Numbered from the stretch's first letter, positions 19,592 to 27,706 are shown. The stretch: 64,000 nt of DNA from Kitasatospora sp. MAA19 (GCF_029894125.1 NZ_JARXYZ010000034.1:1-64000), one strand, 5' to 3'. Made by a program: numbers and translations. The notes: generated by a model not told the origin, from the letters alone.

Positions 19592-19744
19592 TCACCCCCT
19601 CGTCGGGGTCGCCGGGAACGCCATCCAGGTTACTGAACCCGGCCGCGCGATGCCCGGACCGCCGGCTCCCGGCCACCGGCTCCGGAGTATCACGACGACC
19701 GCGACGACAACCGCCATGAGCAGGCCCGCGACGACTCCGGCCAC
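19592..19744 (-). CDS. Possible short single-TM protein (uncertain)
   Basis: A 50-codon open frame that would start at GTG 19744 and end with a TGA touching the CHAD start codon. The predicted product has one clear hydrophobic helix (VVAGLLMAVVVAVVVILRSR) followed by a Gly/Pro/Arg-rich tail. About 84% of third positions are G or C, lower than neighbouring genes. There is no convincing ribosome-binding site; a GGGGC/GCCCC hairpin sits just before the start. It may be real and translationally coupled to CHAD, or chance. I see nothing else recognisable between 19745 and 20013 apart from a -10-like CATACT near the next gene. Confidence 0.25.
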   Translation of the reverse strand: MAGVVAGLLMAVVVAVVVILRSRWPGAGGPGIARPGSVTWMAFPATPTRG

Positions 19745-20013
19745 GGTGGGGCGAAAGCCCCTCGAAGGGCCAACACGACGCCCAGTGGCGCAAGCTGCGA
19801 CCAGGACGGACGATACCGGCCCTTCCCCCGGAAGCTCAGTTCGTCCACGGCACGCACACTGCGCCCCGGCCGATCGAACGGAGAAGCGACGTCGGCCGTC
19901 GCCGTTGACAGGGCGTCAGGCAGATGAACGACCGCCCTCCGGCAGGACGCCGCTCCCCCTCACCGGGTACGCACCCTCGTGCCGGGTGTAAGCGTCGTGG
20001 CATACTCCGGGGC

Positions 20014-20688
20014 GTGACGACCTCCACCCATGCGACCAGGGCCCTGCGGGCCGCGGTGTTCACCGCGCTCGCCGTGCCGCTGTCCGCGCTGGGCCAGGTG
20101 GTCATCACGGGTCGCCCGCTGCCGCTCTCCCTGGTGGCCGCCGCGACCGCCGTCGTCTTCCTGGTCGCGGCCGCACTGGCCGGCGGGGAGCGGCGGATGC
20201 TGCACATCTCCGGCGTGCTGGTGCCGGTCGAGCTGATGCTCAACACCACGTTCAACCTGGGGCAGACCGGCTGTGGGCCGATCCTGTCCGAGCACGTGCC
20301 CGCGCGCGGCGTGAACCTGCTGGTGTGTGGCGGCGGTTCGGTGGACGGATCGCTGCTGTCCGGCCCGCTGGGCCACGCGGGGTCGCTGGCCCCGGCGGCG
20401 ACCCAGCTGCTGCTCCTGCTGGTGCATCTGGTGATCGCGCTGGCGGCCGCGGCCTGGCTGCGGCTGGGCGATGCGGCCCTGTCGGGCCTGTCCCGGGCCC
20501 TGCGCGCGCTGCGCCAGTCGCTGGCCCGCCCGCTGCGCGCCCTGGTCCTGCTGCTGCTCCCGGCTCCGGTGCGCCCGGTGCTGCGGGTGCCGCTGCCGGT
20601 GTCGGACCACCCGCGGCCGCGCCGCGAGGACGTGGTGCTGAGCCCGGCTCCCCGGCGTGGCCCGCCGGTCTTCGCGCCTGCCTGCTGA
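20014..20688 (+). CDS. Four-TM membrane protein of unknown function beside DsbA/VKOR genes
   Basis: A 224-residue integral membrane protein that I do not recognise. Hydrophobic helices lie at about 12-32, 38-60, 65-85 and 135-160. Between helices 3 and 4 an extracytoplasmic-looking loop carries two cysteines (QTGCGPI and LLVCGGG). The basic Pro/Arg-rich tail after 190 is probably cytoplasmic. The start is GTG at 20014. A CATACT resembling a -10 box lies about 8 nt upstream and no good ribosome-binding site is seen, so the mRNA may be leaderless. It is followed on the same strand by a DsbA-like and a VKOR gene, and its paired Cys suggest a redox or maturation link (inference). Confidence 0.7.
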   Translation: MTTSTHATRALRAAVFTALAVPLSALGQVVITGRPLPLSLVAAATAVVFLVAAALAGGERRMLHISGVLVPVELMLNTTFNLGQTGCGPILSEHVPARGVNLLVCGGGSVDGSLLSGPLGHAGSLAPAATQLLLLLVHLVIALAAAAWLRLGDAALSGLSRALRALRQSLARPLRALVLLLLPAPVRPVLRVPLPVSDHPRPRREDVVLSPAPRRGPPVFAPAC

Positions 20689-20718
20689 TCCCGGTCCCGC
20701 CCGTTCGTCTTCGTCGAC

Positions 20719-20750
20719 CGACGGCCGACGGCCGACGGCCGACGGCCGAC
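20719..20750. repeat. 7-bp tandem repeat
   Basis: About 4.6 copies of CGACGGC between the four-TM gene and the DsbA-like gene. The period is not a multiple of three and the array is intergenic, so slippage would change spacing but not protein. Confidence 0.8.
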
Positions 20751-20853
20751 GACGTCCGCAGGCAGCGCGCACAACTCCCGCGTTCACCATCCCGCCGCAC
20801 CCGGTGCGGCTCCCCGCGCGCATCCGCGCGCCGCGTACAGGAGTTGACTTCCC

Positions 20854-21681
20854 ATGGCTCAGACCTCCGGCAACCAGCAGTCCAAGCGCATCAGCGCCCG
20901 TGAGCGGATCCAGGAGGCGCAGCGCCTCGAACAGCTGGCGGCCAAGCGTCGTCAGCGGATCGTCGTGGCGGTGTCCGCCGTCGTGGTGCTCGCCCTCGCG
21001 GGCGGCACCGCCCTCGCGATCAACTCGGCGTCGGGCAAGGACGAGACGCCGGCCGCAGCCGGCGCGCCCGCACCCGCGCCGACCGAGCTGGTCGTGCCGG
21101 CGAACGCCTCCGGTCCGGACGGCACGGTGGTCACCTACGGCAAGGCCGACGCCCCGCACACCATGGCGGTGTACGAGGACTTCCGCTGCCCGATCTGCAA
21201 GCACTTCGAGGCGGCGAACGGCGAGACGGTCAAGAAGCTGACCGAGGACGGTTCGATCAAGGTCGAGTTCCACCTCGCGGCGTTCCTGGACAGCAGCCTC
21301 GGCGGCAAGGGCTCGCACACCGCGCTGGCCGCCGCGGGCGCCGCGCTGAACGAGGGCGTGGACAAGTTCAAGCAGTTCCACGACGTGCTGTACGCCAACC
21401 AGCCCGACGAGCGGGAGGACGGCTTCGGCAACGTCAACCGCATCCTCGACCTGGCCGGTCAGGTGCCCGGCCTGAAGACGGACGCCTTCGTGAAGGCCGT
21501 CACGGACCGGACGTACGCGCCGTGGGCGGCGAAGGTCGCGGACGCGTTCAACGGCAGCGGGGTGACGGGCACCCCGACGGTCACGGTGGACGGCAAGCCG
21601 ATCACCCTGTTCAGCGGAAAGGCCACGGTGATGCCCGAGCAGTTCACCGCCCAGGTCAAGCAGGCCGCCGGCCTGCAGTAA
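20854..21681 (+). CDS. DsbA-like membrane-anchored thiol oxidoreductase
   Basis: A 275-residue protein with a charged N-terminal segment (1-35), one TM helix (about 36-58), an Ala/Pro linker, and a thioredoxin-fold domain with an inserted helical subdomain. The active site is C112-P-I-C115 in YEDFRCPICKHFE, and the cis-Pro loop is VTGTPTVTVDG near residue 246. It is anchored in the membrane with the catalytic domain outside, where it oxidises cysteine pairs of secreted proteins. The VKOR encoded 68 bp downstream is its expected re-oxidant. ATG at 20854 is preceded by AGGAG. Actinomycetes lack DsbB and use VKOR, which fits this pair. Confidence 0.9.
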   Translation: MAQTSGNQQSKRISARERIQEAQRLEQLAAKRRQRIVVAVSAVVVLALAGGTALAINSASGKDETPAAAGAPAPAPTELVVPANASGPDGTVVTYGKADAPHTMAVYEDFRCPICKHFEAANGETVKKLTEDGSIKVEFHLAAFLDSSLGGKGSHTALAAAGAALNEGVDKFKQFHDVLYANQPDEREDGFGNVNRILDLAGQVPGLKTDAFVKAVTDRTYAPWAAKVADAFNGSGVTGTPTVTVDGKPITLFSGKATVMPEQFTAQVKQAAGLQ

Positions 21682-21749
21682 GCACGGCACCACCGGCCCG
21701 GCCGAACCCCGGCCGGGCTGGCCCCTCCCAGCCACCGGAGTGTGCTGCC

Positions 21750-22400
21750 ATGACCGCCGCGACCCCTGTGCACCTCTCCCGCCCCGTCCCCGGCGCCGCC
21801 GGCCGTGCGCCGGTCGGCGCGGGCCGGGTGTTCTCCCTGCTGCTGTTCCTCGGCGGGCTGGTCGGGCTGGCCGCCTCGGCCGTCCTGACCGTCGACAAGC
21901 TCCGCCTCCTGGAGAACCCCTCCTACATCCCCAGTTGCAACCTCAATCCGGTGATCAGCTGCGGTTCGGTGATGCGCACCGAGCAGGCGGAGGTCTTCGG
22001 CTTCCCGAACCCGCTGCTGGGGCTGGCCGCCTTCGGTGCGCTGGCGGCGATCGGGGCGGGGCTGCTGGCCGGCGCCGCGTACCGGCGCTGGTTCTGGCTG
22101 GGACTGCACGCGGGCACCCTGCTGGGGGTGGTGTTCGTGCACTGGCTGATCGACCAGGCGCTGTACGACATCGGCGCGCTGTGCCCGTACTGCATGGTGG
22201 TGTGGGCGACGGTGGTGGTGCTGTTCTGGTACACCACGCTGCACAACCTGCGCACCGGGGTGATCCCGGTGGGCCCGCGGCTGCGGACGGTCGTGCGGGA
22301 AGCGGCGCGCTACCACTGGGCGGTGCCGGTGCTGTGGGCGGCGGTGATCGCGCTGCTGATCCTCAACCGGTTCTGGTACTACTGGAGCACCCTGGTCTGA
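21750..22400 (+). CDS. Vitamin K epoxide reductase family protein (VKOR)
   Basis: A 216-residue, four/five-TM quinone-linked thiol oxidase that re-oxidises DsbA-like proteins and passes electrons to menaquinone. The loop cysteines are C63 and C71 (CNLNPVISC) and the active-site pair is C145-P-Y-C148. SCGSVMRTEQAEVFGFPNPLLGL is the VKOR core motif. The helices lie at about 28-48, 88-110, 115-135, 145-165 and 190-210. It lacks the fused thioredoxin domain of some bacterial VKORs, so the neighbouring DsbA-like protein is the likely partner. ATG at 21750 with CCGGAG upstream. Ends 7 bp from the convergent NUDIX gene. Confidence 0.9.
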   Translation: MTAATPVHLSRPVPGAAGRAPVGAGRVFSLLLFLGGLVGLAASAVLTVDKLRLLENPSYIPSCNLNPVISCGSVMRTEQAEVFGFPNPLLGLAAFGALAAIGAGLLAGAAYRRWFWLGLHAGTLLGVVFVHWLIDQALYDIGALCPYCMVVWATVVVLFWYTTLHNLRTGVIPVGPRLRTVVREAARYHWAVPVLWAAVIALLILNRFWYYWSTLV

Positions 22401-22407
22401 CGACGCG

Positions 22408-22905
22408 TCACCCGACGTAGCCCGCGGAGTGCAGCAGCGCGGTGGCGCCGGTGCGCCGGGCCTCCAGGGCCCGGGTGAGCCGGCGCGCCGCACAGGGGTG
22501 CAGCAGCGCGGACGCCTGCGCGGGGGTGAAGTACCCGTAGTCGGCGATCTCCTCGACCTGCACCCGGACGGCGGCGCCGGCCCCGACCGTGCCGCCGTCG
22601 AACATGAACTGCACGGCGGGGTAGGCGTGTTCACCCTGCCCGGGGATCGGGTCGCGCCACTCGACGACGAGCAGCCGCAGCCCCTCGGCCACCAGCCCGG
22701 TCTCCTCGCACAGTTCGCGGGCCGCACAGTCGGCGGGGCCCTCGCCCGGGTCCATCGCCCCGCCGGGGAACTGCCACTGGGCGCGGTAACTGGCCTTCAG
22801 CAGCAGGACGTTGCCCACCCGGTCGGTGAGCAGCACGCTGCAGCCGACGTAGGCGCGCAGCAGCCCGGCCAGCCAGTCCTGCTCCGAGAGCCAGGTGTCC
22901 GTCAT
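22408..22905 (-). CDS. NUDIX hydrolase
   Basis: A 165-residue hydrolase of nucleoside diphosphates linked to another moiety. The Nudix box is present and complete: GG(A)MDPGEGPADCAARELCEETGL, matching G-x5-E-x7-REUxEE. QWQFPGG precedes it as usual. ATG at 22905 with GGAGGAGG upstream. The substrate cannot be read from the sequence; candidates include oxidised nucleotides, ADP-ribose and NDP-sugars. It is last in a same-strand group: ankyrin, GNAT, serine hydrolase, NUDIX. Confidence 0.9.
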   Translation of the reverse strand: MTDTWLSEQDWLAGLLRAYVGCSVLLTDRVGNVLLLKASYRAQWQFPGGAMDPGEGPADCAARELCEETGLVAEGLRLLVVEWRDPIPGQGEHAYPAVQFMFDGGTVGAGAAVRVQVEEIADYGYFTPAQASALLHPCAARRLTRALEARRTGATALLHSAGYVG

Positions 22906-23012
22906 CGCGCCTCCTCCGCCGGTGCCCTGTCGCGGTGGCCACTCTGCCGCAACCCCGGTGCCCGATGCGGTGGTTCGTACCCTAGTCCACCCGATCGGGT
23001 ACCGGACAGGCC

Positions 23013-24086
23013 CTAGCCGAACACGGCCCGCCGGTAGGCGTTGCGCAGGTCGGTGAGCGGCTGGACGGCGCGGTCGTAGTGGACCTTGTTGGTGAGCAGG
23101 AGCGCCCACCGGCCGAGACGGCGGGAAATCCAGATGCCGGTGCCGGTGAAGCCGTAGTGGACGAAGGCGCCCTCGGCGGGGTCGGTGCCGGGGGCGTGCT
23201 GCCAGGACAGGCCGCGGGCGGGGGTGAGGCCGCCGGTCTGTTCGCGCAGTGACTCGGCGATCCAGTCCTCGCCCCAGGGCAGTCGGGGCGGCGGCGCGAG
23301 CAGCGCGGTGAGGAAGCGGGCGAGGTCGCGGGCGGTGGAGAAGGCCCCGGCGTTGCCGGAGACGCCGCCGAGCAGCCGGGCCGAGGGGTCGTGGACGACG
23401 CCGCGCAGGTGGCCGCCGGCCTGCTGGTCGTACTCGGTGGGTGCGGTGCGGGCGGTGTCGGCGGGGCCGAGCGGTCCGTACCGGGTGTCGGTCATGGCGA
23501 GCGGCCGCCACGCCCAGCGGGCGGCGAGTTCGTCCAGCGGCGCGCCGCCGAGGTCCTCGACGAGGCAGCCGAGCAGGACGGCGGCGCGGTCGGTGTACTC
23601 GACGGCCGTCCCGGGGGTGCGGTGCAGCGGGGCGGCGATCACCCCGGCCCGGATCGCGCCGAGGTCGCGTCCGTAGAGCTTCTCGAAGCCGGTGTGCGGG
23701 AGCATTCCGGCGGTGTGAGTGAGGAGTTGACGGACTGTCACCATAGCGGCGGGATGCCCGGCGGCGGGCGGCCACCAGCGACCGAGCGGTTCGTCGAGCG
23801 GCAGCCGCCCGGCCTGCCGGAGCACCCCCGCGCAGGGCCAGAGCGCGACGATCTTGGTGAGGCTGGCGAGGTCGTACCGGGTGTCCGGCCCGGGGGCGAG
23901 CCGCGCGTACGGGCCCTGCCCGAGCGCGCCGTGGCAGCCTTCGCCGAGCGTCCCCCGGGCGTCGCCGACGGCCCAGACGGCGCCCGCCCCGACCGTGCGT
24001 ACACCGCCCAGGACCAGCCGGTCCAGCTCCCCGCCGGGCGCGGCCAGGGCGGGGAGCCGATCGGCTCCTGGCGGTTGGTGGCTCAT
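23013..24086 (-). CDS. Serine hydrolase, beta-lactamase/class C family
   Basis: A 357-residue cytoplasmic-looking member of the beta-lactamase/D-aminopeptidase (S12) family. The nucleophile motif is S-L-T-K in RYDLASLTKIV. TAGMLPHTGF and a C-terminal HYGFTGTG (HxG-type) motif are also visible. The usual YxN is Y-T-D in AVEYTDRAAVL, an unusual replacement of the Asn. No signal peptide is seen, so it probably acts as an intracellular esterase or peptidase rather than a lactamase. ATG at 24086 with GGAGGGGG upstream. A second S12 family member lies at 51.6 kb. Confidence 0.85.
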   Translation of the reverse strand: MSHQPPGADRLPALAAPGGELDRLVLGGVRTVGAGAVWAVGDARGTLGEGCHGALGQGPYARLAPGPDTRYDLASLTKIVALWPCAGVLRQAGRLPLDEPLGRWWPPAAGHPAAMVTVRQLLTHTAGMLPHTGFEKLYGRDLGAIRAGVIAAPLHRTPGTAVEYTDRAAVLLGCLVEDLGGAPLDELAARWAWRPLAMTDTRYGPLGPADTARTAPTEYDQQAGGHLRGVVHDPSARLLGGVSGNAGAFSTARDLARFLTALLAPPPRLPWGEDWIAESLREQTGGLTPARGLSWQHAPGTDPAEGAFVHYGFTGTGIWISRRLGRWALLLTNKVHYDRAVQPLTDLRNAYRRAVFG

Positions 24087-24133
24087 CCGTCCCCCTCCGA
24101 GGCGTCGGTGAGCCTACCCGGCGGGCGGTCGGA

Positions 24134-24646
24134 TCAGGCCGACGCGGGCAGGTCCTTGCCGAGGCAGATGCTCTGCGGGTGATCGCGGTAGATGCCGAAC
24201 TTCTGAATCGCGCCGTACCCCTCGGACCCGTACAGCGCCACGGCCTCGGGCTGCTCGGTGCCGGTCTCGAGTATCACCCGGGTGCGCCCGGACTCGGCCG
24301 CGGTCTGCTCCAGGCGGCGCAGCACCGCCCGGGCCAGACCGCGGCCGCGGGCGGCGGGGACCACGAACATCCGCTTCAGCTCGGCGTCACCGTCGCGCAC
24401 CCCGTCGAACCCGGCCCGCTTGGCCCGCCAGCCCCCGCAGGCGACCGGCCGGTCGTCGAGGTAGGCGATCAGGAACAGGCCGCCCGGCGACTCGAAGTCG
24501 TCGGCGTGCAGCACGGTGTCGTCGGGGTCGCCGTAGCGGCGGACGTACTCCTGCTGCACTTCCGCCGACAGGGCCTGGGCATCGGGGTGGGCGTAGCCGG
24601 TGACGCGGAACTCGACGGTTCCGGCCACCGCGGTGGTGCTCTCCAT
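24134..24646 (-). CDS. GNAT family N-acetyltransferase
   Basis: A 170-residue GCN5-type acyltransferase. Motif A, which binds acetyl-CoA, is ELKRMFVVPAARGRGLARAVL. Upstream, GGLFLIAYLDDRPVACGGWR is the typical strand-turn-strand, and VALYGSEGYGAI forms the C-terminal motif. No sign of the acceptor; related proteins acetylate amines or small antibiotics. ATG at 24646. It sits 24 bp downstream of the ankyrin gene and 47 bp upstream of the serine hydrolase, consistent with an operon. Confidence 0.85.
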   Translation of the reverse strand: MESTTAVAGTVEFRVTGYAHPDAQALSAEVQQEYVRRYGDPDDTVLHADDFESPGGLFLIAYLDDRPVACGGWRAKRAGFDGVRDGDAELKRMFVVPAARGRGLARAVLRRLEQTAAESGRTRVILETGTEQPEAVALYGSEGYGAIQKFGIYRDHPQSICLGKDLPASA

Positions 24647-24670
24647 GGTTGAAGAGCCTACGACCTGGAT

Positions 24671-25087
24671 TCAGCGGGCCTCGAACCGGGCGACCAGGTC
24701 GTCCTTGCCGAACATCCGGGCGGTGTCGACGGCGTTCGGGGTGCCGGCGGTGGGGTCGGCGCCGCCGGCCAGCAGGACGGCGAGCACGTCTTCGGCGCCC
24801 TTGAAGACGGCGCCGGCGAGCGGGGTCTGGCCACGGTCGTTGGCCCGGTTCGGGTCGGCGCCGCGCGCCAGCAGGGCCTCGACGGTCGCGGTGTGGCCGT
24901 GGTAGGCGGCGAGCATGAGCAGGGTGTCGCCGCGGTCGTTGGTGAGGTCGGCGGGCGCGCCCGCGTCCAGGTAGGCGGCCAGCGTGTCTGCCTCGCCGGC
25001 CCGGGCGGCGTCGAAGAGCTTTCCGGCCAGGGCGATCACCTCCGCGTCGGGGGCGTCGGCGGGCTGCTGGTGGGCGGCGTCGGTCAT
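24671..25087 (-). CDS. Ankyrin-repeat protein
   Basis: A 138-residue soluble protein with three to four ankyrin repeats (DTLLMLAAYHGHTATVEALL, GQTPLAGAVFKGAEDVLAVLL and flanking degenerate copies). Such small bacterial ankyrin proteins bind partner proteins, and some regulate catalases or phospholipases. No partner is evident here. ATG at 25087 with AAAGG upstream. First gene of the ankyrin-GNAT-hydrolase-NUDIX group and divergent from smeA. Confidence 0.85.
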   Translation of the reverse strand: MTDAAHQQPADAPDAEVIALAGKLFDAARAGEADTLAAYLDAGAPADLTNDRGDTLLMLAAYHGHTATVEALLARGADPNRANDRGQTPLAGAVFKGAEDVLAVLLAGGADPTAGTPNAVDTARMFGKDDLVARFEAR

Positions 25088-25505
25088 GGCGGGCGGCCTT
25101 TCCGGTCTGCGGGTGGCGGGAGCTGCGCGTACCGCACCGTAGCGGCCGGGCGCCGGACCGGGCCAGCGCGCGTCCGGATGGCGGAAGGCGTCATTCGAGC
25201 GACCCGGCACCGGAGTGACGGGTGCGCCGACGGACGACACACGGGTGCGCGGGCTCCGCGGCCATTCGAGCGAACTTTCCCGGCCCCCCGGAAACCTCCC
25301 GCCCGTCCGACGGGAATGCCTCGCCACGCTGGAACTACGCGCCCCACGGCCCCACCCCTGCCGGTTCGCATACCTCCGTCCCAACTCCAGGGCGGTATTG
25401 AACGGGAAAACCACCCATTTGCACCGTTCCATCATCTATTACTTTTTGTCACGATTAGTGCACTTTCCGTAACACTGTCCCGTCCCCCTCCCCGAGGAGC
25501 AGAAC
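25088..25505. other. 418-bp divergent intergenic region before smeA
   Basis: It contains a direct repeat CATTCGAGCGA at 25192-25202 and 25263-25273 and a GACAC (25236-25240), the core of the known WhiA recognition sequence. An unusually AT-rich tract at about 25380-25480 includes TTACTTTTTGTCACGATTAG. This is the logical site for developmental control of smeA-sffA. Which regulator binds is inference. Confidence 0.5.
25446..25475 (+). promoter_or_regulatory. Candidate smeA promoter
   Basis: TTGTCA (25446-25451), 18-bp spacer, TAACAC (25470-25475), giving a transcript starting about 25 nt before the smeA GTG. Both hexamers sit in the AT-rich tract. Confidence 0.45.
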
Positions 25506-25700
25506 GTGATCCTCTCGATTTCCGGCATCGTCCTGTTCGGCACCATCGCCTTTCTGTTCTTCCGCAGGGACGGGCTAAAGATCTCCCACGCCGTCGTCTG
25601 CGCCCTCCTCGGCTTCTACGTCGCCGGCTCCTCGATCGCGCCGAGCATCACCGCCGGCGGTGCCAGCCTGGCGAGCCTGCTCGGCGGCCTCAAGTTCTAG
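25506..25700 (+). CDS. smeA: SmeA, small sporulation membrane protein
   Basis: A 64-residue membrane protein with two hydrophobic segments (about 2-19 and 27-60) separated by FFRRDGLKISH. In S. coelicolor SmeA is a 63-64-residue protein that localises to sporulation septa and recruits the FtsK/SpoIIIE-like SffA. The two are encoded together, as here. GTG start at 25506 with GAGGAGC upstream. The C-terminus is Gly/Ala/Ser-rich (GGASLASLLGG). Assignment rests on length, topology and the adjacent sffA. Expected to be developmentally regulated. Confidence 0.85.
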   Translation: MILSISGIVLFGTIAFLFFRRDGLKISHAVVCALLGFYVAGSSIAPSITAGGASLASLLGGLKF

Positions 25701-25815
25701 GCGCCGCCACTCCCCCGCACGGGCCCGGGCGCGGATCCCACCGCCCCGGGCCCCGTCGTACCACGAGCCCCGTCCCCTTCACCCCACCCGTCCCACTCGC
25801 CCGGGGAGTCAAGGC

Positions 25816-27432
25816 ATGCCGCTCAACCGCCATCTCAGCAAGGGCCGCGAGATCGCCCGAACCGCCGGGGACCACGCCTCCGACATGGTCGCCCCGCTCT
25901 CCGTGATCGGCCGTGGACTGCGCCACCACGCCGGCTGGGCCAAGGAACGCTGGAACGCCACCCCGAAGGACCGCCGCGGCCCGACCCTGTTCCTGACCGC
26001 CTCGATGCTGGTCGGCGTCTACCTGCTGCCACACGGCCTGCTGTTCGCCCTGATCGCGCTGATGGCCAGTGCCGCCTGGGCCGGCCGGACCCCCAAGGCA
26101 CCGCCCGCACCGCCCGCACCGGACGTCGCCGACGTCAAGCTCGGCGCGCTCTACGCGGCGCTCACCCCGTACCTGTGCGGCCCCGAGGAAGCCAACCCGC
26201 TGTACCACTACGAGGGCAGCTACAAGAGCGCCTTCAGCTCCTGGGAGTTCGACGACGAGGGCCGGCTCTCCCGGCTGGAACTCGGCTACCCGCCGTACTT
26301 CACCGACACCGAGCCGGCCGCCCGGGCCCGGATCGAGCAGGTCGTCCAGGGCAAGGCCGGGCGGGCCCGGGAGTACCGCTTCGACTGGGACGAGGAGTCC
26401 AACCGGCTGCGGATCACCGCGCTCGCCCCGCTGCCCACCGACATCGTCGCCCAGCGCTTCGTGGCCGCCCCCGGCGAGATCGTGCTCGGCTTCACCGACG
26501 AGGACGGCACCGCCCGGACCATCCCGGTCACCCAGGGCGGAGCGGTCACCCAGCAGCCGCCGGTGGTCTGGCGCACCGGCCCGCGCTCGGCCGAGCCGCA
26601 CCTGCTGGCGTTCGGCGCCACCGGCTACGGCACCTCCAGCCTGATCCGCTCGATCGCGCTCCAGGCACTCCCGTACGGCGACCTGGTGGTGATCGACGGC
26701 GCGGGCACCGGGGAGCACGCCTGCCTGGTCAACCGGCCCGGCGTGCACACCGTGGAGACCAGCCTGCGCGGCGCGCTGGCCGCGCTGGAGTGGGCCGCCC
26801 AGGAGACCGACCGCCGGCTCGCCGCGCTGAACGCCGCCCGGCACGCCGGCACCGCCCCGCCCGAGGACGCCACCCGGCCGCTGTGGCTGCTGCTGGACCA
26901 CCCGACCGAGCTGAGCGAGCTCGCCCACGCCGAGGGCCGCCCGGACCCGCAGGACCTGCTGGAGCTGCCCCTGCGGCACGGCCGCGCCGCCCGGGTCACC
27001 GTGGTGATCGCCGACGCCGTCGAGGCCGGGGATCGGATCACCCCGACCGTGCGGGCCACCACCCGGGCCCGGGTCGTGCTCGGCCCCACCGGCCCCGAGG
27101 AGAGCCGCGCCGCGCTCGGCGCGCCGCTGGACATCGCGCCCGCCGCGCACGCCCCCGTCGGCCGCGGCTACGCCCGAATCGGCAACGGCACACCCGTCCG
27201 GCTGCAGGTGCCCGCCACCGTCGACCCGCTGGACGACGAGGCCCCGGCCCCGCTGCGGGACGCGGTGATCGCCCTGCTGCCGCACCGCGACACCCGCACC
27301 GAGGCCGCGGCCGACCTGCCGCTCCGGCCGGAGCACCCGCCGGTCGCCCCACCGGCCGAATCGGCCCCGCAGGCCCACCTGGTCGACCTCGCCAAGGGCG
27401 AGCCGATGATCCGTTCCCGTCCGATCTCCTGA
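25816..27432 (+). CDS. sffA: SffA, FtsK/SpoIIIE-like protein of sporulation septa
   Basis: A 538-residue protein with two N-terminal TM helices (about 55-90) and a cytoplasmic FtsK/TraB-like ATPase-fold domain (about 230-480). In S. coelicolor SffA is brought to septa by SmeA and helps chromosome segregation into spores. The position of the Walker A motif reads G267-A-T-G-Y-G-T-S-S275: the invariant lysine is threonine at 273. The Walker B-like strand is PLWLLLDH. ATP hydrolysis is therefore doubtful in this copy. The ATG at 25816 follows smeA by 115 bp. Much shorter than FtsK and without a gamma DNA-recognition domain. Confidence 0.85.
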   Translation: MPLNRHLSKGREIARTAGDHASDMVAPLSVIGRGLRHHAGWAKERWNATPKDRRGPTLFLTASMLVGVYLLPHGLLFALIALMASAAWAGRTPKAPPAPPAPDVADVKLGALYAALTPYLCGPEEANPLYHYEGSYKSAFSSWEFDDEGRLSRLELGYPPYFTDTEPAARARIEQVVQGKAGRAREYRFDWDEESNRLRITALAPLPTDIVAQRFVAAPGEIVLGFTDEDGTARTIPVTQGGAVTQQPPVVWRTGPRSAEPHLLAFGATGYGTSSLIRSIALQALPYGDLVVIDGAGTGEHACLVNRPGVHTVETSLRGALAALEWAAQETDRRLAALNAARHAGTAPPEDATRPLWLLLDHPTELSELAHAEGRPDPQDLLELPLRHGRAARVTVVIADAVEAGDRITPTVRATTRARVVLGPTGPEESRAALGAPLDIAPAAHAPVGRGYARIGNGTPVRLQVPATVDPLDDEAPAPLRDAVIALLPHRDTRTEAAADLPLRPEHPPVAPPAESAPQAHLVDLAKGEPMIRSRPIS

Positions 27433-27505
27433 CGGCAGCGGACGGGGCGCCGACGGGTTGCGAATCCCGTCCCGGTACGCTCGTCCCGGAAAGGCCGACC
27501 GATCA

Positions 27506-27555
27506 CCAGATGTGAAATAGGTGACACCTGGGGTGATATCCGCGGCCAGATGTGA
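27506..27555. promoter_or_regulatory. Direct repeats and palindrome upstream of rbpA
   Basis: CCAGATGTGA occurs at 27506-27515 and 27546-27555, exactly 40 bp apart. Between them lies AGGTGACACCT (27519-27529), an 11-bp palindrome that contains GACAC. This is upstream of the sigma-R promoter and could serve a second promoter or activator. Confidence 0.55.
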
Positions 27556-27617
27556 CAAATCGGGCGCCGGTGGGTACAAACAGGGGCGGCACGACAGACG
27601 ACGCATGTCCCGGGACG

Positions 27618-27643
27618 GGAATCTTCGTCGGAAGCCGAGCGTT
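27618..27643 (+). promoter_or_regulatory. Sigma-R-type promoter of rbpA
   Basis: GGAAT (27618-27622), exactly 18 bp, then GTT (27641-27643): a perfect match to the consensus of the disulfide-stress sigma factor SigR. rbpA is a known SigR-regulon member in S. coelicolor. The transcript would start about 7 nt downstream, leaving a 5' leader of about 57 nt. Confidence 0.85.
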
Positions 27644-27706
27644 GACCGAACGACGAAGAACAGCGACCACTAGTCCTGTGGGCCATAAGCCCGGGAGGCA
27701 CGATTC

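Noticed and set aside
17772-19793. 673-codon open frame on the - strand spanning the glycosylase and CHAD genes
   Set aside because: It overlaps two genes with clear motifs; the product is Arg/Pro/Gly-rich nonsense.
20719-20750. Short tandem repeats as a CRISPR array
   Set aside because: Units are 7 bp without spacers; the same holds for 62593-62616. No cas gene is in the window.
25506-27432. smeA-sffA read as plasmid-type spread/TraB transfer genes
   Set aside because: The P-loop/two-TM architecture resembles TraB, but size, gene order and the neighbouring rbpA fit the chromosomal smeA-sffA pair.
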